From positions 372,001-436,000 of the forward strand of contig CAWCWV010000016.1 of the NCBI GenBank assembly GCA_963799365.1: a stretch of 64,000 bases of DNA. Reading direction: 5' to 3'. Under the pieces are notes generated by a model. That model was given only the letters and a program-made list of their open reading frames with translations. It was not told where the DNA came from and did no database searches. A program made the translations under genes and the position numbers. The DNA comes from Marinirhabdus sp963799365 (GTDB lineage: Bacteria; Bacteroidota; Bacteroidia; Flavobacteriales; Flavobacteriaceae). Numbering within the stretch: position 1 is the first letter of the stretch; every line of letters starts with the position of its first letter. Below are positions 59,260 through 64,000 of this stretch, one piece after another.

Positions 59260-59856
59260 ATGAAATTACTTTATATAGTCACACTAGCATTTTTTTCTTT
59301 GATCTGGTCCTGTAATTCCAAAACAACACAAGAAGAAAAAAACTTCCCTGAAGAAAAAGCAAAAACCATTAAGGAAAAACCCTTAACTGGCGATTTTAGA
59401 CAACAATTAAAGGCTACAGAACCTGCTACAGAAAAAGAATTTCAAGAATGGTTGCCAGAGCGCCTAGGAGAATTTACGAGAGTCGAATTTACAAAAAGTC
59501 GCATTTCACAAAGCGATGTTGCCTCTGCAGGCGCTATCTATACCAATGGCGATGCTAAAAAAATTGAAATATCAATTGTTGACGGCGCTAGTAAAGATGG
59601 TCTTTTGGCTATCAATTATCATTATATCGCACATAATTCAGAGTTAAGCAACACCAATGGTTCGGGATATGAGAAAACCTACGTGCACAACGGATTGAAA
59701 GCACTGGAAACCTATTCAAAAAACGATAATTTCTATAGAATACTACTATTGCATAATACACGATTTGGGATAACCATTGAAAGTTATGGTGTAAACCATG
59801 AAGAACTTTGGAATGCCATAGATCAAATTAAACTAGAAAAATTAAACGAACTATAA
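59260..59856 (+). CDS. Array lipoprotein D
   Basis: This 198-residue lipoprotein has signal MKLLYIVTLAFFSLIWSC and lipid Cys, a charged linker, then ATEKEFQEWLPERLGEFTRV, IEISIVDGASKDGLLAINYH and the end VNHEELWNAIDQIKLEKLNEL-like (EELWNAIDQI, KLEKLNEL). It keeps the D-G-A and E-E-L-W signatures of A and B. It is followed within 14 bp by the DUF4412 gene. Confidence 0.8.
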   Translation: MKLLYIVTLAFFSLIWSCNSKTTQEEKNFPEEKAKTIKEKPLTGDFRQQLKATEPATEKEFQEWLPERLGEFTRVEFTKSRISQSDVASAGAIYTNGDAKKIEISIVDGASKDGLLAINYHYIAHNSELSNTNGSGYEKTYVHNGLKALETYSKNDNFYRILLLHNTRFGITIESYGVNHEELWNAIDQIKLEKLNEL

Positions 59857-59870
59857 ATAAATATAAAGTT

Positions 59871-60722
59871 ATGAAAACCAGAAATATACTATCGATGCTG
59901 TTAATAACAGGCATTTTAAGTATGCCCTCAGCAGAGGCACAATTTTTAAAAAAAATAAAGGATAAGATATCAGAAGTTGCCGGTTCAAAAGAAAATGAAG
60001 AATCAAATTCAGAAGAAACAGAGTCTGAAGGAAATCCAGATGCTAACACCCCTACGGCCGAAGAAAGAGAAGAAAGCAATACCAAAATGGGTAATTTTTT
60101 TGGTGGTGGCATGGAAGGTGTACCAGACACCTACAAATTTTCCTATGCGCTTACCTATGAGATGACCAGCGGTAAAGAAACAAATGTATTAGAATACCTG
60201 CTGGAACCAGATGCAGCTTATTATGGTAACAAAATGGACGACCCAAGAGCCCATCAAATAATTGTGTACGATCTTAAAAAGAATCTCATGGTCACCTTTA
60301 TGGAAAACGATGAGCAAAAAATGGCCATGAAAATGCGTATGCCCAATATGAAAAAAGCAGAAAAGAAATTCGGAAAGAAATTATTTTCTGAAGAGGATGA
60401 AGATGTAGAGATCATTCAAATTGAAGGGAAAACTATTTTAGGGTATCAATGTAGCGGATTCCAAGTAACCTCCAAAGATGGCATTGGAAAATTCTGGGTT
60501 ACTAATGATGCCCCGGTAAGTTTGAACGGCGTGTATGCCAATTTTAGCTCGTTACCAAAAAGTGCAAAAGATAAAGCCTTACCACTTAATGAAAAATCTT
60601 TAGTTATGGAGATGGTGTATACTGCAAATAAAGGCAAAAAGGACAATATGCATATGATCTGCACCCAATTAAAGGAAAATCCGCTGGAAATAAACAAGAA
60701 GGATTATAAAGCTGGGATGTAA
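59871..60722 (+). CDS. DUF4412 domain exported protein
   Basis: This 283-residue protein has signal NILSMLLITGILSMPSAEA, an amphipathic start (QFLKKIKDKISEVAGSKEN) and an acidic linker (EESNSEETESEGNPDANTPT). DUF4412 follows: YKFSYALTYEMTSGKETNVL, VTFMENDEQKMAMKMRMP, ILGYQCSGFQVTSKDGIGKF and the KFWVTNDAPVSL segment. The start of the mature part resembles those of the genes at 52592 and 57478. It is a periplasmic or surface beta-protein of unknown function. Confidence 0.82.
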   Translation: MKTRNILSMLLITGILSMPSAEAQFLKKIKDKISEVAGSKENEESNSEETESEGNPDANTPTAEEREESNTKMGNFFGGGMEGVPDTYKFSYALTYEMTSGKETNVLEYLLEPDAAYYGNKMDDPRAHQIIVYDLKKNLMVTFMENDEQKMAMKMRMPNMKKAEKKFGKKLFSEEDEDVEIIQIEGKTILGYQCSGFQVTSKDGIGKFWVTNDAPVSLNGVYANFSSLPKSAKDKALPLNEKSLVMEMVYTANKGKKDNMHMICTQLKENPLEINKKDYKAGM

Positions 60723-60742
60723 TTACATTTAAAAAAAGAGAT

Positions 60743-61552
60743 ATGAAAAAAATACTATTTATTGTATCGTTACTAAGCTTTTGTTATATAAACCAAGCAA
60801 TTGCGCAAACTCCTGTTCCCGAAGATTACTTCGATCTATATGAAGAAGACGATGACGACGATGATGATGAAAATAATAAAGACACACAAAACCAAAATAC
60901 TGACGATTTTAACCTAAGCAATATTCAAAAATTATTAAGTGAGACTGGAGCTGCTGGTGCATTCCCATCTAGTGTGATATCCTCATTTAGTATGGTAAAC
61001 GATAATTGTGAAAGAACCTATATATGTACTTTTAACACCTTAATAAAGGTTTTTAGAATAGCAGAATATGAGTTGGCTCTAAAAAATGCCGAACTATCCT
61101 GTGGGGATAGAAAAAAATTATTAGAAGATTATGTCATATACTTAATGACACTCAATCTCGATCTTTACTGTATAGAACATCTCCATCCGGATAGTAATGA
61201 ATTAATGGATGCAGAATTAATCAATGTGATGTTGGCGATGCGCGATGTTTACTTCGATTATATTGGTGGTGATTATGCCTTTGGGGAAGCAAGTTTACCC
61301 ATGCTGTATTCATATAGTCATATTCGATCTAAAGCAGATCCGTATTGTTCTGAAGACCTATGGAGCATTGATAGCAGTACGAACCGGTTACCTTGTGATT
61401 GCGGGGAATATAGTGGCACATTAGACTCCGAAGAAAAATTTAAATTACTTACAGATATTCGCTTGATGATTGATGGTATAAATCCTCTATGGCAAGCCCA
61501 AAAAGCCATTGAACTTAATGGCAAACTAAAAGCACTGCCCTGTAATGATTAG
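60743..61552 (+). CDS. Secreted helical protein, LPC-tail family, copy 2
   Basis: This 269-residue protein has signal KKILFIVSLLSFCYINQAIA, an acidic Asp/Glu-run (DLYEEDDDDDDDENNKD), then helices with Cys residues in NCERTYICTFNTLIKVFRIA, ELSCGDRKKLLEDYVIYLMT, LDLYCIEHL and DPYCSEDLWSI, CDCGEYSG. It ends IELNGKLKALPCND, like copy 1. Six or more Cys in the exported part suggest disulfides. Function unknown. Confidence 0.75.
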   Translation: MKKILFIVSLLSFCYINQAIAQTPVPEDYFDLYEEDDDDDDDENNKDTQNQNTDDFNLSNIQKLLSETGAAGAFPSSVISSFSMVNDNCERTYICTFNTLIKVFRIAEYELALKNAELSCGDRKKLLEDYVIYLMTLNLDLYCIEHLHPDSNELMDAELINVMLAMRDVYFDYIGGDYAFGEASLPMLYSYSHIRSKADPYCSEDLWSIDSSTNRLPCDCGEYSGTLDSEEKFKLLTDIRLMIDGINPLWQAQKAIELNGKLKALPCND

Positions 61553-61595
61553 AAATATTTATTATTAATAAATTAAATAATCAAACCAAACACAT

Positions 61596-62213
61596 ATGAT
61601 ATACTTAAAGCACACAATTCTAATCATACTTCTTGTAGTATCTACCTCTTGTGAAGAAAGAACAAAAAAGAACTCGACTGAAATAGTAAAAAACTCATTG
61701 GTAACGAACCAGTCGTTTACTAACACGATCAATGAAGAAAGAGTCTTTATTAATTTCAGCGTTTCTGGTAATCAACTTAACAACACCTTTAACATTACAG
61801 GAGATCAAGATAATTCGAATCAGAATGTATATAACTTGATCTACCCAGATGGTACCTCTGGTGACTATAAGATTGTCGAATTGGCATTTATGGATAGCGA
61901 ACAAGAAACGTCGGTAAATTTAAAGATACCCGCTCAAAAAGGCATCATAGAATTAAAGGAAGCCAATGAAAAATTTAATATGGTAATGTCCATAGGAGAT
62001 ATTAGTTTGAAAGCGCAATCGGTATCAGTCAATTTAGAAGAAATCGTTATTGATAAAATGATGGGTATGAAAGCGTCGTATCTAAAAGGAAGTTTTGAAG
62101 GAGTAGCCATCTATGAATATAACCAGAACAATGAAGAAATAAAAGAACCTTATTTAATAAATGGGAGTTTTCAATTTATGTCGCCTCGTTATAAGCCTAC
62201 AAAGCAAAATTAA
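61596..62213 (+). CDS. Lipoprotein of unknown family
   Basis: This 205-residue protein has signal KHTILIILLVVSTSC (lipid Cys), then an Asn/Thr-rich leader and a beta-rich domain (ERVFINFSVSGNQLNNTFNI, YPDGTSGDYKIVELAFMDSE, GIIELKEANEKFNMVMSIGD, ASYLKGSFEGVAIYEY). It differs from lipoproteins A-D, with no D-G-A or E-E-L-W motif. It is the last intact array member before the LPC remnant. Confidence 0.7.
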   Translation: MIYLKHTILIILLVVSTSCEERTKKNSTEIVKNSLVTNQSFTNTINEERVFINFSVSGNQLNNTFNITGDQDNSNQNVYNLIYPDGTSGDYKIVELAFMDSEQETSVNLKIPAQKGIIELKEANEKFNMVMSIGDISLKAQSVSVNLEEIVIDKMMGMKASYLKGSFEGVAIYEYNQNNEEIKEPYLINGSFQFMSPRYKPTKQN

Positions 62214-62220
62214 TATATAC

Positions 62221-62292
62221 AGGCTTTCTGACTGTACTGCAAAAGCGGTAGAAATTAATAAAAGGCTTCAAGAATTACCTTGTAATTATTAA
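62221..62292 (+). pseudogene. Remnant of an LPC-tail secreted protein
   Basis: In frame to the stop at 62290-62292 the DNA reads RLSDCTAKAVEINKRLQELP, CNY, matching the C-terminal end AQKAIELNGKLKALPCND of the gene at 60743. It has no start. It marks a third, lost member of this family right after the lipoprotein gene. Confidence 0.6.
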
Positions 62293-62326
62293 CTATCTAG
62301 AGATTAAGAATAAAAAAACATATATT

Positions 62327-63295
62327 ATGAAAACCAGTAGTAGCCCTTTATTTCTAGTATTCGTAGCAATGACGCTAATTTTTAGTTGTAAAAATGATAC
62401 TAAAGAAAAAAACAAACCTATAAAAATTCACAAAAGTGAATCGACAGCAGTTTTTTCGACCCCTCGTTTCGTTGAAATTGTAACCGAAAGTATGGAATTT
62501 AAATCTGTAGACACGATTCCATCTGGGTGGAATACCTTCAGGTATAAAAACCTATCTAATGAAACACATTTCTTTTTATTGGATAAATATCCAGAAGGTA
62601 AAACCATTAAAAATACGATTACTGATATAGCTCCTGTTTTTGAAAAAGGAATGGACTTAATTAATGAAGGAAAATCTGAAGAAGGTTTTGCAGCATTTGG
62701 TGCCTTGCCAGAATGGTTTAACGCTATTGTTTTTTCTGGGGGTTCAGGATTAATTGCACCCAGACATACAGCAATAACGACTGTGAAATTAGAGCCAGGA
62801 TATTATATTATGGAATGTTATGTAAAAATGCCCAATGGTACATTCCATACTTCCATGGGAATGGCCAAACCGTTAATTGTTACAGAAAAGAATAGTGGCC
62901 AGTCTCCTCCAGAAGCAACAGTTAATATCACGCTTTCAGGAGAAGATGGCATCTCCTACGATACACCCATAGCCAAAGGCACCCAGGTATTTTCTGTATT
63001 TGTAAAAGATCAAAAGCGCCATGAAAATTTTATATGGCACGATGTAAATTTGGTTCGTTTAACAGCATCTGCAAGCGAAGAAGCTTTAGAAAAATGGATG
63101 GATTGGTCACATCCTAAAGGACTGGTAACACCAGTTCCAGAAGGTGTAACGTTTTTAGGGGGTGTTAATGATATGCCAGCTGGAAGTAAAGGGTATTTTA
63201 CAGCCGATTTAAAACCAGGTACCTATGCGCTAATTTCTGAAGTTCCAAATACAAAAAGTAAAAATTTGTTTAAGGTATTTGAGGTAATTGATTAA
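62327..63295 (+). CDS. Cupredoxin-like lipoprotein
   Basis: This 322-residue protein has signal LFLVFVAMTLIFSC (lipid Cys), then a beta-sandwich with FVEIVTESMEFKSVDTIPSG, NTFRYKNLSNETHFFLLDKY and HTAITTVKLEPGYYIMECYV, followed by KMPNGTFHTSMGMAKPLIV. The H-F-F-L, Cys-Y-V-x, H-x3-M pattern resembles blue-copper or halocyanin-like folds, with a second half (PIAKGTQVFSVFVKDQKRHE, GSKGYFTADLKPGTYALISE) that duplicates it. Copper binding is possible but unproven. Its stop overlaps the convergent ribB stop by 4 bp. Confidence 0.7.
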   Translation: MKTSSSPLFLVFVAMTLIFSCKNDTKEKNKPIKIHKSESTAVFSTPRFVEIVTESMEFKSVDTIPSGWNTFRYKNLSNETHFFLLDKYPEGKTIKNTITDIAPVFEKGMDLINEGKSEEGFAAFGALPEWFNAIVFSGGSGLIAPRHTAITTVKLEPGYYIMECYVKMPNGTFHTSMGMAKPLIVTEKNSGQSPPEATVNITLSGEDGISYDTPIAKGTQVFSVFVKDQKRHENFIWHDVNLVRLTASASEEALEKWMDWSHPKGLVTPVPEGVTFLGGVNDMPAGSKGYFTADLKPGTYALISEVPNTKSKNLFKVFEVID

Positions 63296-64000
63296 TAACT
63301 AACGTATTCCATAATCTCTAATCCATATCCAATCATTCCAACCCGCTTGGTTTGCTCGCTGTTTGAGAGTAGCTTAATTTTATGTATCCCAAGATCGTGT
63401 AAAATTTGCGCCCCAATTCCAAAATCTTTGCTGTCCATGACAATTCTGGGCGCTTTGGTTATTTCATTTTCTTTTTGAGACTCGCGAAGCGTTTTTAAAC
63501 GGCTTAAAAGGTTTAAAGATTGACTCTGTTGATTGATAAAAACAATAGCTCCTTTTCCTTTGGCAGTAATGGCACTAAACATATCGTCCAGCTTTTTATC
63601 TGCATTGTTGGTAAGCGTTCCCAGAATATCATTGTTCACCAAAGTAGAATTTACACGAACCATTACAGGTTCGTCTTTTGTCCAACTGCCTTGCGTAAGC
63701 GCTATGTGTACTTGATCGTTTGTGGTTTGTTTGTAAGCTCTTAATCTGAATTCACCAAAATTTGTGTTGATTTTAAAATCTTCTTTCTTTTCAATCAATG
63801 AATCGTGTTCCATTCTGTAAGCCACCAATGCTTCAATAGATACCAATTTTAAATCGAATCGTTTGGCAACTTCTACCAAATGTGGGAGACGCGCCATAGT
63901 GCCATCTTCATTCATGATCTCTACAATCACACCAGCGGGTTGTAACCCTGCAAGACGCGCAAAGTCTATAGCAGCTTCGGTATGCCCTGTTCTACGTAAT
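63292..64000 (-). CDS. ribB: 3,4-dihydroxy-2-butanone-4-phosphate synthase (RibBA-like), 5' end outside window
   Basis: On the minus strand the frame is open to the window edge, so only the C-terminal ~235 residues are present. The first part is the end of the DHBP synthase domain (RRTGHTEAAIDFARLAGLQP, AGVIVEIMNEDGTMARLPHL). A GTP cyclohydrolase II-like domain follows, but its zinc site is gone: where active enzymes have S-E-C and L-R-C-D-C, this reads VRVNSTLVNNDILGTLTNNA. The domain keeps GIGAQILHDLGIHKIKLLSN and RVGMIGYGLEIMEY. So it makes only the butanone precursor of riboflavin, and the second domain is probably structural. Confidence 0.9.
   Translation of the reverse strand, partial: LRRTGHTEAAIDFARLAGLQPAGVIVEIMNEDGTMARLPHLVEVAKRFDLKLVSIEALVAYRMEHDSLIEKKEDFKINTNFGEFRLRAYKQTTNDQVHIALTQGSWTKDEPVMVRVNSTLVNNDILGTLTNNADKKLDDMFSAITAKGKGAIVFINQQSQSLNLLSRLKTLRESQKENEITKAPRIVMDSKDFGIGAQILHDLGIHKIKLLSNSEQTKRVGMIGYGLEIMEYVSY

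Overview
The window is low-GC chromosomal DNA from a member of the Bacteroidota, almost certainly a marine-type flavobacterium (class Flavobacteriia). The support is: promoters of the TAnnTTTG type in front of many genes; a type IX secretion C-terminal sorting domain; a hybrid one-protein two-component system (HTCS); menaquinone genes; Bacteroidota-only families (DUF4290, DUF5606, DUF5686, DUF6503, DUF4870-like); and many small lipoproteins. I could not assign genus or species.

Region 1 (1-11.2 kb) is an accessory island. It starts inside a UvrD/Rep-type helicase cut by the window edge, then carries a 43-aa Ser/Gly/Asn-rich protein, an unknown protein and a pseudogene. Next is a compact five-gene cassette (3351-7309): a PD-(D/E)xK nuclease-like protein, a HhH-GPD glycosylase-like protein, a DUF3800 protein, an unknown protein and a protein with a hydrophobic tail. 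A second decayed gene follows. An AbiE-like type IV toxin-antitoxin pair is then bracketed by two 175-bp direct repeats. After this come a hairpin-rich non-coding stretch and BfmA/BtgA-type mobilization genes. The island ends at the 3' end of a tRNA-Met gene, as expected for an integrative element; its other end lies left of the window.

Region 2 (11.3-48.1 kb) is mainly core genome. It holds translation, replication and repair genes (fmt, recQ, holA, ruvX, def, smpB, mazG), cell wall synthesis (murA), HU, a photolyase-SDR-SRPBCC set, an aquaporin with an apparently leaderless message, a secreted T9SS protein, a menaquinone cluster (menA, UPF0173 hydrolase, menC, CPBP protease, menE), peptidases, a DUF5686 outer-membrane protein and a DegT-family aminotransferase. 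Two ordinary genes here are broken: a four-helix-bundle protein by an in-frame TAA, and pcm by one extra C in a CCCC run.

Region 3 (48.2-63.3 kb) starts with a 1309-aa HTCS regulator. Just behind it are two 14-bp direct repeats spaced 21 bp apart, a plausible operator. Next come a 44-aa protein and a co-directional run of envelope or secreted proteins: a 1068-aa protein joining an unknown domain, a Gly-rich linker, a serine beta-lactamase-type domain and a C-terminal repeat region; four paralogous lipoproteins; a DUF4870-like membrane protein; two related Cys-containing secreted proteins; a DUF4412 protein; and small lipoproteins. Remnants of further paralogues lie between them, so the array has expanded and decayed by duplication. 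The window closes with the 3' part of a ribB/ribBA-type gene on the minus strand, whose GTP cyclohydrolase II-like domain lacks the zinc cysteines.

The best candidates for undescribed systems are the five-gene cassette at 3.35-7.31 kb (possible anti-phage defence) and the HTCS-linked lipoprotein array at 52-62 kb. Functions in both are inferred from family resemblance read by eye; no database search was possible.
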